From NCBI GenBank assembly GCA_000750105.3, contig JPHH03000078.1:60533-124532 (forward strand): a DNA stretch of 64,000 bases. Direction: 5' to 3'. Positions 31,950-43,207 of this stretch are shown one piece after another (the stretch's first letter is position 1; each line of letters opens with the position of its first letter). The translations under genes and the position numbers were made by a program. The stretch is from Tolypocladium sp. Sup5 PDA-1 (taxonomy: Eukaryota; Ascomycota; Sordariomycetes; Hypocreales; Ophiocordycipitaceae). Below the pieces are notes generated by a model. That model ran no database searches, was not told where the DNA came from, and saw only the letters and a program-made list of their open reading frames with translations.

Positions 31950-32287
31950 GATGCGATTTTTTTCGCGGGCACGCAAGACTCGGTAATTGTCGACAGCTCC
32001 GGTGCTGTTGCCGCCTTGCCGTTTCGTCTTGTGCTCCCCAGCCTTGTTGGTATCTGTCGTAGTTTGGGTGGTCTTCCACATATTTTGCGAGGTAGCAAAC
32101 CTGTACCTGGCGGAGAGCTGGACGAGGCGGTATCATCAGATGTTGAGTCGGACTGTTGTGGGTGTCGCTCGGCATCCCTGTCGTAAAGGTCCGACCAAAT
32201 CACTCCGCTGGTGTCGCCATCTCCCGAGAGTATGAAGTGGCTCTCCAGAGAGCCCGCCAATGTTCTTGTCGTACCATTGCAACGCAT

Positions 32288-33947
32288 TACCCGGCTGTAA
32301 GCAGCCACCAATTGCCGTGTCTAGTTCTGCTTAATCTAAAGAGCTCTGGCTTGCACCATATACATTGCCCATGGTGTTGCCATCGAGTGTTCCCTTCCCG
32401 ACATCCTGATGCCTCGTAACATCGAAAAGCCCGGGGCCAAGTGCTAGATAGTCGACCATACTAGATGTAGGCATCATGAGCTAATTGGAGCCAAGGTACT
32501 GGCATCTAGAGGACAATCATTGATGAAGCAGGGGAAACTTAAGAGTCCCCCGCAACTGAAATGGAAATGAGAGGTTATACATCTGTCGCCTGCATCAAAC
32601 CCTGCGGGCTGCCATGGCGAACTCTCATCAGCCCCTCTTATCGACTTCCACACCAAACTCAATGTGACGAATCTAACATCTGCCGATCGGGATCGTGAGA
32701 GGATCACGATGAGCTTTAATCAGTAGTCTGCCCCAATCTTAGCCCAGCAAGGGGGACGCCCTTCGAAGGCGCTGTTCGAGTGGTACGCATAGCAAAGTCG
32801 GACCTAAAGCCGGAAGGTGGACTGCACAAGGGGTGCGATTATCCTGCAGCATCTGAGGACGAATCAGAGTACCATGGCGAGGGTTGAGATAGCGCGATAG
32901 TCAAATGAAAGCCGGAGCTACGTCTGGCTTCGATCGTCAGAAGGTACTACGGCGCCTGGGGACGGGGCCCTGTGGGTCAGTTACTTGATGGTGTGGCTGG
33001 ACACGTGCACAACCTTCGATGGCACGTAAGAGGTATCGAAAAAGCCTCGGAACCAACCTTTCTTACTTGAGGGCTAAAATTTGACAGCTCGTACTCGTCA
33101 AACGAAAGGCGGTTGCGGATCAAGGGAGTTAGGCCACTATATCCATTCAAACACGACTTGCAAGCATCAAATTATGTGTGACCATACTCCGGGCTTTGGC
33201 CCTTGTGGCACCGGCCGTATCATTAGATGGTGACGAGCGGGCTCCGGCGCCTGACGTCCGATCCTGGAGCCATGGGGGCCCACAACAATGTCTTCATGTC
33301 GAGATCCAAGGAGACATAAAATGTGCTTTTCTCCAACTATTGCGCGCAACCTTGTTGTGTGGTATCGTAACAAGGATTCTCTTCCCTTGGGGATTCACGA
33401 TATCTTCAGCACACCGCATCTAACTTCACTGCCACACGCATTCTATACAACGGCAAGCTGAGGAAGAAAGGGCGACGCAGTAGATTCCAAGTCTCCTCCT
33501 TTACCTTCGCCGCTCGCCGGCCATGGCCGGTCAGAAGCTTTCCTTTGTCGACAAAATAGAAATTGGAAGAGGGTGTTGCTCTCCCTGTGGCCATAAAACT
33601 TTGGCCAGCGACGGTACCGGGAGTCATGTCGCAAAGTGTAACAATCTCCATCTTAGCTTGCCTCCAGATTGGTTAGAACGTAGCGGGTCCTGTGCGGAAG
33701 ACCTCCTACTTGGCTCTGCCCCGCATTAAATGAAACCATGAAGCCCTCGATGGCATCTGCGTCATAGGTGACGTCAATGTCGCGCAATGCTAACCATCCA
33801 TCTCTTGCTTGTCGCATTCGATAAACCTGCATTCCTGATGACCAAAGCATCACATGAGCTTCGTCCATTCGCCTCAGAATACATTTGCCCTTTCTTTTCT
33901 TTTTTTCCCTTTCAGCTTTCCTGCAACTTAGAACGGTTTGGGCAAGT
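32288..33947. other. Long intergenic region
   Basis: About 1.65 kb between the bZIP start (minus) and a regulator gene start (plus), so it holds both promoters. A pyrimidine-rich run at 33885-33925 precedes the regulator. Frames up to 125 codons on the minus strand at 33653-34030 have no recognisable motif. Confidence 0.45.
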
Positions 33948-35017
33948 ATGCCGAGTAAGTCAATGGCCAGTCCTTCGGGGTCGCAGAGAGGACGGTTAAC
34001 CCGAAATGCGTGCAATATTTGCCGGGGCAAAAGAGCTAAGGTGAGATAGCACTACCATTTCAACTTACAACAGCTGGTACTGATGTGTATTACCAGTGCG
34101 ACGGCAAGCTCCCCTGTGGAAGGTGTCGCCGCCGAGGCACCGACTGCCGCTATGTTGAGAGGAGCTGGGAGTCGAAGGCAAGTCTACGACGAGAAGCCGA
34201 GCGGCTACGAGAACAACTCCGCCAGAGAGACCGCATTCTTATGGCGATTGCTTCGTCGCCTCACCCTCAACCAATCATACAATGGCTTGGAAAGGGAAGC
34301 TCGATCGGCGATATTTACAACCACACGATCGATATGGATAATGCCAATGAACGACACAAGTCCCCAGAATGTGAGTCCCAATCATTCTACGGGGTTGGGA
34401 GCGGCAGTGAACAATGGTGGTCAGATGCAATTGGGAACTGTCAAGACTTATCACAGTCTCTTCTTGGAGAAGAGCAAGCTATCGTCACTCCAGTCCAACT
34501 TGCGCTGGTCGATGAGTCGGACGGGATATCGACTTTTGGAACTGCTTCTACGCCGAGCACAATATCCGCATTTGAATTTCCTTGGACTCCAGCGCCAGAC
34601 AAGACGGGTATGGCTCTACCAATCGAAGGAATAGCTGAAAGTGATCACGCAACCACTCAAGCAGCAACCACGGAGCAGCTGCAAATCGAGTGCATACCGC
34701 TGTCCGACGGATCAGGCCTGATCCATACAACAGTTTTCTGCCAGCCGTACTTCTCATATAGCACATTTCCTGCCTGGTCCGGGCATCCGTATTCGTCATA
34801 TTGCAAAGGTATCGGCACTATGGAAAAGCAGTGGCTTGATCAGGGGCAGGCAGTGTCTGAAAGCGTGGGTCATGCATGGTTACGGGGCGTCACATGTAGC
34901 ACCTGTAAAGCAGTAGCTGACTCGCAGGCCTGTGCCGTAAATATACTAAAACTCATGACAAGGGCTTGGTATCCAGCACCACAAGCAAAATCAACACAGA
35001 GACGACCTAAAGCGTGA
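33948..35017 (+). CDS. Zn2Cys6 transcription factor with adjacent coiled coil
   Basis: Exons 33948-34040 and 34097-35017 (56-nt intron) give 337 residues. The zinc cluster spans the splice: CNICRGKRAK then CDGKLPCGRCRRRGTDC, spacing C-x2-C-x6-C-x5-C-x2-C-x6-C, all six cysteines present. A heptad stretch (LRREAERLREQLRQRDRIL, about 55-80) gives the dimer helix, followed by PIIQWLGKGSSIGDIY, a motif after the coil seen in many fungal regulators of this type. The rest is Ser/Thr-rich with no fungal_trans domain recognised. It is short compared with full regulators (600-800), so the C-terminal part may be lost or split; an open frame at 35090-35305 downstream may be debris of it. The intron is at the same place in the regulators at 52243 and 53755. 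Confidence 0.72.
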
Positions 35018-35605
35018 TTATGGCAGTAGAAAAATGCCCCCGATCGATTGCAATGACGCCTATTCGACGTCGCCGTCGCATCTGTCCAAGTGTTTCGGTG
35101 CAGCGATAGCCTGCACTCTCCTGGACTAAGCCCAAGAATAGGAAATGCGCTTGAAGGTGATACGTCTCTATTGGATGCCACGTATGAATGGGTCCAGCAA
35201 TCGGCCGTCAAGGCACTCAGCATTCGGGCAGTTCTAATTCATACCATGATATATGCCGCTATGGATTATATCAAGCATCAGATATCTGCTTCCCTTCATG
35301 CCTAAAATCGCGTCGTTGAGTTGTGCCGAGCATTCCTTCGTCTAAGGATGGTCTGAGTTTAGTTTCTTCGACTAATCTCCTCTGTTCATGCGGTTGAGTA
35401 CATATTCTAGCGGCTAGCTCCCTTCGCCAGTCTAGAGCATGATGAAGAGATTACTTTCCAGCTTCACCACGAATTGTGTCGCCCCATTGCCCGGTTCCAG
35501 GATAGCAGCTCGTTGCAGCCATAGTTGATTGACAGGAAACCCATCCTATACATGTTTTGGTCAATTATCGAACAAGAATGATACGTACAATATGATGATT
35601 CAGTG

Positions 35606-35773
35606 AGTCCAGAAGGCGCTGCGTTGGGCGGCGCGGCAGCTGGTGCCGTAGTGAGCTACGTAGCGGATAAAGCGGAACACTCCGAGTTTGTCCAGGAGCA
35701 TCCCGGCGCGACGAGGGTGGAGGCGGCCGCTGCGTCGGCGAAGATTCTCATGAGCAAATACTGGGGCGATTAA
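35606..35773 (+). other. Possible last exon of a small gene
   Basis: After a CAG acceptor-like site at 35603 the frame encodes GAALGGAAAGAVVSYVADKAEH, then EHPGATRVEAAAASAKILMSKYWGD and stop. The Ala/Gly-rich hydrophobic part and the ordered ending look like protein, but upstream exons were not found. Family unknown. Confidence 0.3.
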
Positions 35774-35903
35774 CAACAGAATTTTATTGGATGATTTTGT
35801 TTGGGTTACCCGTATGGTAGCTATGGCATGATGGAACGTCTGTTTCTGTAGCCAAGTCTTAAAATTGTTGTGTATGACCTAGCGAGTCCGTGCTATATCA
35901 AAA

Positions 35904-36955
35904 CTAATAGATACCTGCGCTAGTACGCCTTAAATTGTCAAGGGTATTTAGGGTAATCTGACCCTCAAGATGAGCATACAAGACGTTGCCGCCCGCTATC
36001 TGGCCCGTCATAATCAGGTCCATCATGCCGGCGAGGCTCTTGCCCTCGTAAACCGGGTCCGTGATGAAGGTTTCCGTCCTCGCACCGAACTTGATGGCCT
36101 CGATGGTCGCCTCGCCGACTAGGCGGGGATGCCGTATATCTTCGCATTGTAAGCGTCGCTAAGGATAACGCCGCGCTCCATGATGTCTTCATCGGCGAGA
36201 CCGATCTTGGTACCTGTAAACCTGGCGATGTGTAGCACCTGGCTAAAAGTCTCCTGGGGCTTGCCGGAGGCGTCGATACCGATGACCTTGCGTGCGGGTG
36301 ACCCGAGCTTCTGCGCCAGCTTGAACCGGCAATGCCGGCCATGGTCGAACCCGTAACGGCGAAGATTGATGACGGTGTCGAAAAAAACATCCAGGTCTTT
36401 CTCTTGCGCCTCAAGCTCAAACGGCCAGCGCGCAAACCCCAGGCCACCAAGTGGATCGTCTGATGCTCCGGCGGGGATGAAAAACGTCTTGCCGCTCCGG
36501 GCCTCGATGTCCGAGGTGAGCTGCGCCAGTGTTGCCTTATGCTCAATACAAAACTTCCATGGGTCCAGCCTTACACCTACGCCCATGAGGCGGGAGAGCT
36601 GTATGTTGCCAACGTTCTCATACCCCATGTCCTCCTCGTCGACCCAATGCTCCTGGACTGTAGCCGCCTGGATGCCCAGCCTAGCGGCCACGGCAGCGAC
36701 GGGTGTGATTGGACTGTATGCCACGATGGACACAAGTGTGTCGCATCCTTGTGCCAGAGCCTCAGATGCGAGGTGCCTGCTCAGTGGCGGTTAGCGGCTA
36801 ATGTTTAGCGGTGCATTCGAGCGTGGCAGCGAGGTTATCTCGACGTATGGGGGTTTTTACTCGAGCTTCCGCGTCTTGTTGCCGCCATATGCGAGCCCCG
36901 AGTTGCAGTCTTCTCGTTTGGCTTAGATGTTGACCTTGCCTCCCAGGGCTGCGGA
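35904..36955 (-). pseudogene. ACC deaminase (PLP-dependent), copy A, multiply broken
   Basis: The order of motifs is that of 1-aminocyclopropane-1-carboxylate deaminase: LGGKVNI-stop-AKREDC then GGNKTRKLE, an intron of about 85 nt, ALAQGCDTLVSI, VAAVAARLGIQAATVQEHWV, NIQLSRLMG, IPAGASDDPLGGLGFARW, KVIGIDASGKPQETF and TKIGLADEDIM. Damage includes a TAA at 36923-36925 in place of a Tyr, a frame detour in the GIQSNHTR region that carries the catalytic serine, a second detour around AVTGSTMAG, and a frameshift after YGIP near 36120, beyond which FITDPVYEGKSLAGM and YAHLEGQ continue. The enzyme would turn ACC, the ethylene precursor of plants, into ammonia and 2-oxobutyrate. A second partial copy is at 43208-43629. 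Confidence 0.8.
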
Positions 36956-37700
36956 CATGCGTGGCATGCACTGGATGGAAGAGGGGGTCAGCATGCAACT
37001 GGCATCTTGTTGCCGAGTTGCGGAGATGGTTCGCGTGAGATCCGTTGTCGGCTGTGGGCATAAAAATGCATTGCCGCCGCTCAGTTCCCTTTCAACTACC
37101 CCCACCTCTTCGATCAACCATACTGTTCCCAGGCTTGTCTAGCCGATCTGGCGGGGTGTAGCGAATGAGACAACCAAGGTTGTACACCACTGGAACAAAC
37201 CATTGGCCCACAAGCTATTCGTGATTGTGATTGGTTATAGTGCGGATTGGAAATGGACAGTCATGGCTGGAGCCTCATGCATTGGGAAGTACGAAGTACA
37301 AAGTAGTACAAAGTATATGGCGGTCCTGGGATTTCGCGGCGAAGTTGACCAAAGATGCGGGGGCCAATGGCGGCAAGGGCGCCTTACTCGATCGGGGATG
37401 CCATCATGCCCGGTGGGTGGAAGAGCGTGTTCCAGATTACAGTTGAAGCAGCTGACAATGCCACCAATGAAGCATGCTACAAGCGCCCGGTGGTGGTGTG
37501 AGTCACACGATGAGGACTTTGAACCTTGGGTCAGCAACCAGGCATCTGGCTCAGCGACACAACGATGAGAATGAGGGCAGCACAGATGAGGGTGCTTTTG
37601 ATTGCAATGTTGATGAGATTGGCCAGGAATCTGCTTCAGAAAGGGAACTCGAGGATTTCATTGAGCTTGCATGATCTGGCGGCGTTGACTGGGTCATACC
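36956..37700. other. Intergenic region
   Basis: About 750 bases. A plus-strand frame at 37474-37674 (ending ERELEDFIELA) has coding-like acidic composition and could be an eroded exon of the chromodomain fragment just downstream. Confidence 0.35.
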
Positions 37701-37928
37701 TCAGAGCATCAAGCTACGGCGATCGAGGCACCTCCTGGGGAATGGGAAGCTCGACGTATCATTGGAGAGGAAATGATTGACGGAAAGATACACTACATGG
37801 TCGAGTGGAAGCCAAGCCTCGTATCCGAAGATGATGCTCAAAATGCATCACAGTTGATCCGAGAGTGGCACAACCGGAAGGCAAAAATTAAAATTAGGGC
37901 AAGAGCGAAGAAGAAGCTGGACAAGTAA
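37701..37928 (+). pseudogene. Chromodomain-like fragment
   Basis: Plus-strand frame with APPGEWEARRIIGEEMIDGKIHYMVEW, which fits the strand arrangement of a chromodomain (aromatic residues in WEARRI and HYMVEW). It is followed by SQLIREWHNRKAKIKI and a Lys/Arg-rich end. No start is in frame and no intron could be placed between it and the acidic frame upstream, so it is probably a fragment. Chromodomains of this sort occur in chromatin proteins and in some retrotransposon integrases; which one is open. Confidence 0.45.
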
Positions 37929-39736
37929 AGGACCAAGGCAGACAAACCGAAAAGGCGGCAACGTAGAGGACCGCCACTGAAAATAGCGATTTCTGCCCTG
38001 GTACTGTAAATATGGTTCAGTAATGGGCATAACAATTTTTTAATCAAATTGATTCCTTCTTGATGCGACTGGAAGCTCAATGATGGCCGAACCAGTTGGT
38101 TTCTGTATGTACTATGCGAAATCGCACCCCAGTCACAGTAATCTATGAAGCAAGAAGCGGACGGTGTACCAATCATGTCAAATTGGCATACAAGCAGATC
38201 CCGCACCATTATTCACATCCACCGTCACCACCAACCAAGGAATGCGCAGCGGCGGCGGCGGCGGCGGGCCCCAGAAAGAATGGTGGAAGAAGAAAAAAAG
38301 TAGACACAGACCAGACAGACCACTGAGACCAGACCCATAATGCACAGGATTGCATAGGACAATAAGCAAGGATCAAAGAGAGAGACCAGACCAGCGAGGT
38401 CCTTGCGATCCAATCCACTCGCCAGGCCAGGGTGCGCTGCGGTGCGCTGTGGTGCGTTGACCTGTGGTGCGTGGGCCTCGGGCCCCATCCGCGTTTGCCT
38501 CGTACCCATCGTCGTGTCCGTGGTGGCGTGCATGACGCAGTGGCTGCTTTGTGCAAGCCGACTGACTTGTACTCGAAGACCAGCAAGGCCATACAAGTAC
38601 ATGCGACTGCCGGCCTTCGCCGTCTCCGCCGTCCGTCATCGTCGTCCTCCTCGCCTGTCTTTCGTCCGACACATCACGTCTCCTGCTCTTCTCACGACCT
38701 CGATTCTCTCCATTCTTCCCCCTAATTAGGACAATAGACACCGCGGAGCGAGCGTATCGTACTCTTAATACCTCAGGCAGACGACGTATTTCCGACAGAC
38801 AAGCACGTCGCTCACAAACACCATCTCTCTGCTGCCTGCCTGCCTGCTTGCTTGCCTGCCTGGCTTCCATCCATCCACATCGCTCCGCTCTCGCCTACGA
38901 CCTGCGCGTACTCCCTCGTCTTCTCGCTCGCTCGCTCAGCGCCGGAGCCGCGTCCAGCTTCTCACAGCTCTTGGTTCGAACCGACGCCACTGTCATCCTC
39001 GTCGAGCCATCCCACTCGCCCACAAACCTTGACGGGCCTCGCTGTTCGATATTCCGAGTCCTAGGTTTACTGCTTTGGAAGTACGCCCAATGCCAAAAGC
39101 GTCTTGTCGGGGCAGCCTGCACCCATAGACTCGCGACAACAGCGACAACAGCAAGCCACCAAACCCTCCCTGGCTGGATCCATCACTGCCCTCCCGCGCC
39201 ACCAACCCGGCTGGGATTCCAGTCGCCCTTTGCTGCCGCCGTCTTCCGCCCCTGTCAGGCATCTTCAACCTGGCATCCCTTATCAACTGACGCAACGCCC
39301 TGTTGTCTGGAGTCCCACAGAATCCAGCGATTGTGCTTTACTCGACGGCTGCCTCGACGGGTACCTCGACTCCTCTCCTCTCCTTGATCGCGACCCTCGC
39401 CCTTCTTCCGAACGATCGTACGCTTGCTACGATATATTGCCTACCTGGAGCCGACTTCTTCGCTCGCTGCCTGGTCCTACGCCATCGCAATTGAGCACAC
39501 GCGGCTGCCTTGGCCTCTCGACTTTCCCACGCGGCGAGGCAGACTGCAGGGATCCAGGTGTTCGTATACATGGTCAAACCGAGGATACGGCGCCAATCTC
39601 CAGTCTGCCTGATCCCAAGTCCCCAAAGGCAGTCACCGCAACTCTCGTCCACCATTGACGACTATTGTGCGTTTGATGAGCCCACGTCGCGCCTGTAAGC
39701 GGCTTCTACGCGCAGTCAACCTGCTCAGCACGATAC
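37929..39736. other. Long leader and promoter region of the RGS gene
   Basis: About 1.8 kb. It holds a GCG-triplet run (38246-38270), a TGCC/TGCT tetranucleotide run (38830-38860) and a long C+T-rich plus strand from about 38620 to 39700. Such pyrimidine-rich stretches mark promoters and long 5' leaders of regulated fungal genes. Open frames of 100-180 codons here lack stop-free constraint or motifs and look like composition effects. Confidence 0.5.
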
Positions 39737-40546
39737 ATGATGGCAACCCGACCCCCAACTCTCACCGAAATCCTCCTCGACACGTCCCCGCCCCCATGGA
39801 CCTTGAGCGCCTTCATGGCCTATCTCTCCCAGAACCACTGCATGGAGACGTTGGAATTCACTCTCGACTCCCAGAGGTACGCCACCTTCTACGACCAGCT
39901 CGCCGGCGAGGTTCCACCCTCACGCGAGAGCAACGAGCGAGTCTGCGGCTGGTGGGAAAAGCTCATGCAGGTGTATATCATCCCGTGCGCTCCGCGCGAG
40001 GTCAATATCCCCGCCCGCGTCCGAGACCGCCTCCTAAACCTCCCATATCGGCCTACTCCTCCTCATCCGTCCGAGCTGGAAGACGCTGGCCGCATCATCT
40101 ACGAGCTCATGAACGATTCTCTGCTCGTCCCCTTTCTCCAGTCCATCGAGCCTCTCCAGCTTGCGATCCTTAGCGTGGAGCGCCCTCGATCACCCCGGCG
40201 ACGTTCGCACAACAGCGGCGGCCGTGGAACTGGCCACCCCGTGCGATCCTCGACCTATCACACTGTCGACTCCGAGGGACTCACCGACGACAGTGATAGC
40301 AATTCACCGCCAGCGATGGAGCCCATGACCCCACCGACAACACCGCCGACGTCGGAGTATACCTTCCACACCTCGCCCAGCGGCTTCCAGCGTGCCGTGG
40401 CCGCACACAACAAAGGTTGGGAGAAGGTGGGAGCCAAACTCGGCTTCAGCCGCAAGGGATCTAGTCGGCGGTCCACGCCGACCTCATCCAGCACCGACTG
40501 CGACGCATCCTTGGCAGAGTCGAGTCATAGCCACCACGCCTTATGA
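39737..40546 (+). CDS. RGS-domain protein (Rgs2/RgsA-like regulator of G-protein signalling)
   Basis: An intronless frame of 269 residues. Residues about 8-145 form an RGS fold: PTLTEILLDTSPPPWTLSAFMAYLSQNHCMETLEF at the first helices, then DQLAGEVPPS, VCGWWEKLMQVYIIP, EVNIPARVRDRLL, and DAGRIIYELMNDSLLVPFLQS. The helix pattern with an 'ETLEF' motif and the conserved late 'L....PFL' fits RGS. A Ser/Pro/Thr-rich tail follows with many TPP and SP sites for phosphorylation. No membrane segment is seen. The short length and single RGS domain resemble yeast Rgs2 and Aspergillus RgsA, which restrain the Galpha of the cAMP branch; this subtype is inferred. A tandem ATG at 39737 and 39740; the first was taken. 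Confidence 0.78.
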   Translation: MMATRPPTLTEILLDTSPPPWTLSAFMAYLSQNHCMETLEFTLDSQRYATFYDQLAGEVPPSRESNERVCGWWEKLMQVYIIPCAPREVNIPARVRDRLLNLPYRPTPPHPSELEDAGRIIYELMNDSLLVPFLQSIEPLQLAILSVERPRSPRRRSHNSGGRGTGHPVRSSTYHTVDSEGLTDDSDSNSPPAMEPMTPPTTPPTSEYTFHTSPSGFQRAVAAHNKGWEKVGAKLGFSRKGSSRRSTPTSSSTDCDASLAESSHSHHAL

Positions 40547-40741
40547 TGGTCACAGGCGGTGCCCGACCCTGCCTCACCTGACCTTGCCCGTGGCGAAGAT
40601 GCTGCAGCTGCCTCCGGCCGCTCATCTTCGGAGTGGGCAACGTCATATCAAGATCGACGACTGTCCCTGCCACTCATAGCGAGGTGCGGTATGCTGTAGC
40701 ATGTCGATGACGGGCGGCGGAGCGAGAGCCCGAGGGATGGC

Positions 40742-41251
40742 ATGGCACGGCTGCCGCGAGACCAGGTGCCACCCACGGCGGGCATTGCGCGCCGACGATT
40801 CAAAAGGCTACTCGCGCGATACAGGAACCACAGGCTTCGCTGGGCCGAATCACTCATCCCATCCATCGAGGATCACGTTGCGGCATCACAACCTTCGAGC
40901 GCGACCTGCGAGGACCGAGACAAGGAGCCGCGATCAGCCCTCGGCGAAGGCCCGAGTCTGTACGATTTGTCCAGCTTTTTGGAGCCGCGCTCAGACGCTG
41001 AAGACGCGGATACTACCATGATTAATGCCTACTCCGATCCGTATTACCACGCCTCTCCAAACCACGACATGTACGGGTGGGACGCCGCATGGGACCGTCG
41101 GCTTGTGGCCGACAGAGGTACTGCGGATTCGGAGGATCTTGGCTGCGCATGTGCTTCGCTCCACGGCGAAAGAGGAAACACAAAAGAGCACCATGCTTCA
41201 GCGTGTGTTCAGTGTCCGCTCAAACTCGTCATTGGGGAGCCGAAATCGTGA
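40742..41251 (+). CDS. Hypothetical protein, 169 residues
   Basis: An ATG at 40742 opens a frame with MARLPRDQVPPTAGIARRRFKRLLARYRNHRLRWAES-type basic start, an acidic middle, a Tyr/Asp-rich stretch (DPYYHASPNHDMYGWDAAWD) and two CxC-like pairs near the end. It has GC-rich third positions like the RGS gene just upstream, but no family I recognise. It could be part of the RGS gene's 3' untranslated region by chance. Confidence 0.3.
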   Translation: MARLPRDQVPPTAGIARRRFKRLLARYRNHRLRWAESLIPSIEDHVAASQPSSATCEDRDKEPRSALGEGPSLYDLSSFLEPRSDAEDADTTMINAYSDPYYHASPNHDMYGWDAAWDRRLVADRGTADSEDLGCACASLHGERGNTKEHHASACVQCPLKLVIGEPKS

Positions 41252-42778
41252 AGCTGGCGCAACGAGTTGAATGGAGTTGAGGGAAGCCCATAATGGGAAC
41301 TGAGATTGTCGGGCAAGCTTCTGGATGGCAGAGCTCATGCATGATGGAAACGGACTTTAGACACGGCGAGCGTATTTTACAGGAGCGGGGAGCTTTACGG
41401 ACCGGGTTTGGATATTCTTCCCTCAGTTTATCATGACGGCCACACTGCATACGTGGGATACCAAAATCATAGAAAGGCATCGCTTGGCGGGCGGGGTACG
41501 CGGAGGTATTTGGGACTCTGTACATATATACTGGGATGCGTCGGCTTGATTTGTACTCTTTTTTCCCCCTGTTCTTTTGTATGGCATGTCACTCAACCAG
41601 AACTTGAGGCAAAGGTGACAGCATGCATGAGATTCCATGCATTCATGACAATAGAGTCAGGCTCCTGTAGATGAAGAGAGACACTAAAGGAACGGATGAG
41701 GAAGACCTTCAAAGAAGAGGGATATACTTCAGTTTTAGTAAGTCACCTCTGGGCAGGATTCAGCACAGCAGCACAGCGCGAAGACAGAACTCGGAGTTAA
41801 AAAGGCACCTATAGAGTATCGCCTACTTGTCAAATATAATGTCGTAAAAGCGTGAGGTTCTCTCGGTCGTAAATATAAGCAGGGACATAGAGCCTGACAC
41901 GGCTATGGGCACTTTACGAAGAATTATAACGGTAGAACGTAATAGTATAATCGGGTTTGATGAAAAACTCAACACTAGCATGCTGCAAGAATTGTTAAAC
42001 CATATAATTACTATCGTGCTGGGCGACCCTCCACATCGCTGCGTGTAAGCCGGAGCTAACACAAGTCATGTTAGCGTTGGATCCTCACCAACCTCCAGAT
42101 CAATCTAAAACATTGCCGCATCAAGATAAGCGACGCAGAATACCAGATCGGATATCTCGGGGTCAAAGTCAGGACTAAATGCCCGCGTAGGCGTCTGCAT
42201 CTCCGTCAGTTAGCTCGTGGACTCGGACTCCAGGGAGTCCAGGCGACGTTGGTCAAGCAAGGGCCTTGCAAGCCCAAAACTCGGAACTGGGTCGACGAGA
42301 GCGTCTCTTGTACAAAAGCGGAGTCTCCCCGTATAAGCACCTTCTTGTGTCTTCGGGAGGCGCCCAGTCGCTTTGGTGCCTGGCGCTTGCAACGGCGACA
42401 CAATGCCGGCTTGGCCATCGATGTCCGCCGTTCACTTCAGTGTGCCCTTGGTCTCTACGCCGAGGTTTGCCGCCTGACGGCCGCCACAACACAGGCTTAC
42501 ATTACTCCCTCCTTCCTGCCTTCTTTCTGTGCTTAGACCCGTTGTCAACATCCGCCTAGCGGCGCGAGATTCGTAGGTAAGTTCCGAGCATGGCGTATCC
42601 TCCCCGCTAGCCTCCCTGTCAGGCTGACGACGAACATTTTCCAGGCCGCATGATGGCCTTCCTGAACCTACACTAGATAACCATATGACTATCGACGAGT
42701 TCGAAACTCTGGAGTCGGCGTGGAACTTCCATCTCGTGATCACGCTTCGAGACTCAGTATGGCCATGCGAGTCCTCCC
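41252..42778. other. Region without a supportable gene
   Basis: About 1.5 kb. AT-rich part at 41840-42010. Frames in 42200-42560 on both strands show no family motif. Confidence 0.4.
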
Positions 42779-42920
42779 CCCAGCGGCAACCCCAACGTCC
42801 AGTACTCGGCTTCCGCTCGTGTCGGCATCGACGGCCATCAATGCTCTCGGAAAATCTTGCAAGTAGGGATTCAGAACGGAGTGCCGTACTATGAGGCGTG
42901 GTACGAGTACTGGCCGGATT
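42779..42920 (+). pseudogene. Glutamic pe­ptidase (G1/eqolisin) fragment
   Basis: A plus-strand frame reads NPNVQYSASARVGIDGHQC, then KILQVGIQNGVPYYEAWYEYWPD, directly followed by a GTAAGT donor. This is the part of fungal eqolisins (scytalidoglutamic peptidase family) from the 'S.WVGIDG..C..AILQ.G' strand to the 'WYEWYPD' strand that holds the catalytic Glu, which is kept here. The exons with the catalytic Gln and the signal/pro regions were not found, and the sequence past the donor ends soon. It is a fragment of one exon. Confidence 0.6.
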
Positions 42921-43207
42921 GTAAGTTGAAGCCTTCATCTGGCATGACGATCTTCCCCAAAACTGACCCGCCACCACAAGGGCGTTCGTCTTCAACATTG
43001 ATATCCACGCTATCAGAATAGGCGCCAGCTGAAGCAGTGTCATATCTCCGTGTCAATCTAAGTCAGGGTCGAAAGAGATACTCTAAAAAGATACTCAGCT
43101 AGGCCTAGGAGAGGTCGTGTATCTTCTCAAGGCACCAACCCGGCGGATTTTCAGCTGCCTACGCGAAGCACAGAGCTTCCTCCTCTGTCTCGTGTAATCG
43201 TGAGACT

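Larger units (their letters stand above)
28269..32287 (-). pseudogene. bZIP transcription factor gene split by a hAT transposon
   Basis: Two exons (32107-32287, and 31942-32053 continuing at 28269-28509) encode a 177-residue protein once the transposon and one target-site copy are left out. The frame length is then divisible by three. The intron is 32054-32106 (53 nt). The basic region reads RAREKNRIAAD on the right flank and KRSKRRQAIAQL on the left, then a leucine-heptad stretch (about 110-140) and CDSPLIQQYL. The invariant Asn and the Ala pair of the bZIP basic region are present, while the usual Cys-Arg is replaced by Arg-Ser. The N-terminus is acidic and Ser-rich. Because the element lies in the middle of the DNA-binding segment, the present allele cannot make the factor. 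The start at 32287 is the first ATG; an upstream exon is possible. Confidence 0.78.

Noticed and set aside
32156..32235. Continuation of the first bZIP exon frame to 31712 as one protein
   Set aside because: The alternative with a 53-nt intron joins the acidic N-terminus to an authentic bZIP basic region, which the unspliced frame lacks.
38848..39658. Frames of 179 and 184 codons upstream of the RGS gene
   Set aside because: Pyrimidine-rich leader sequence; composition explains the lack of stops and no motif is present.
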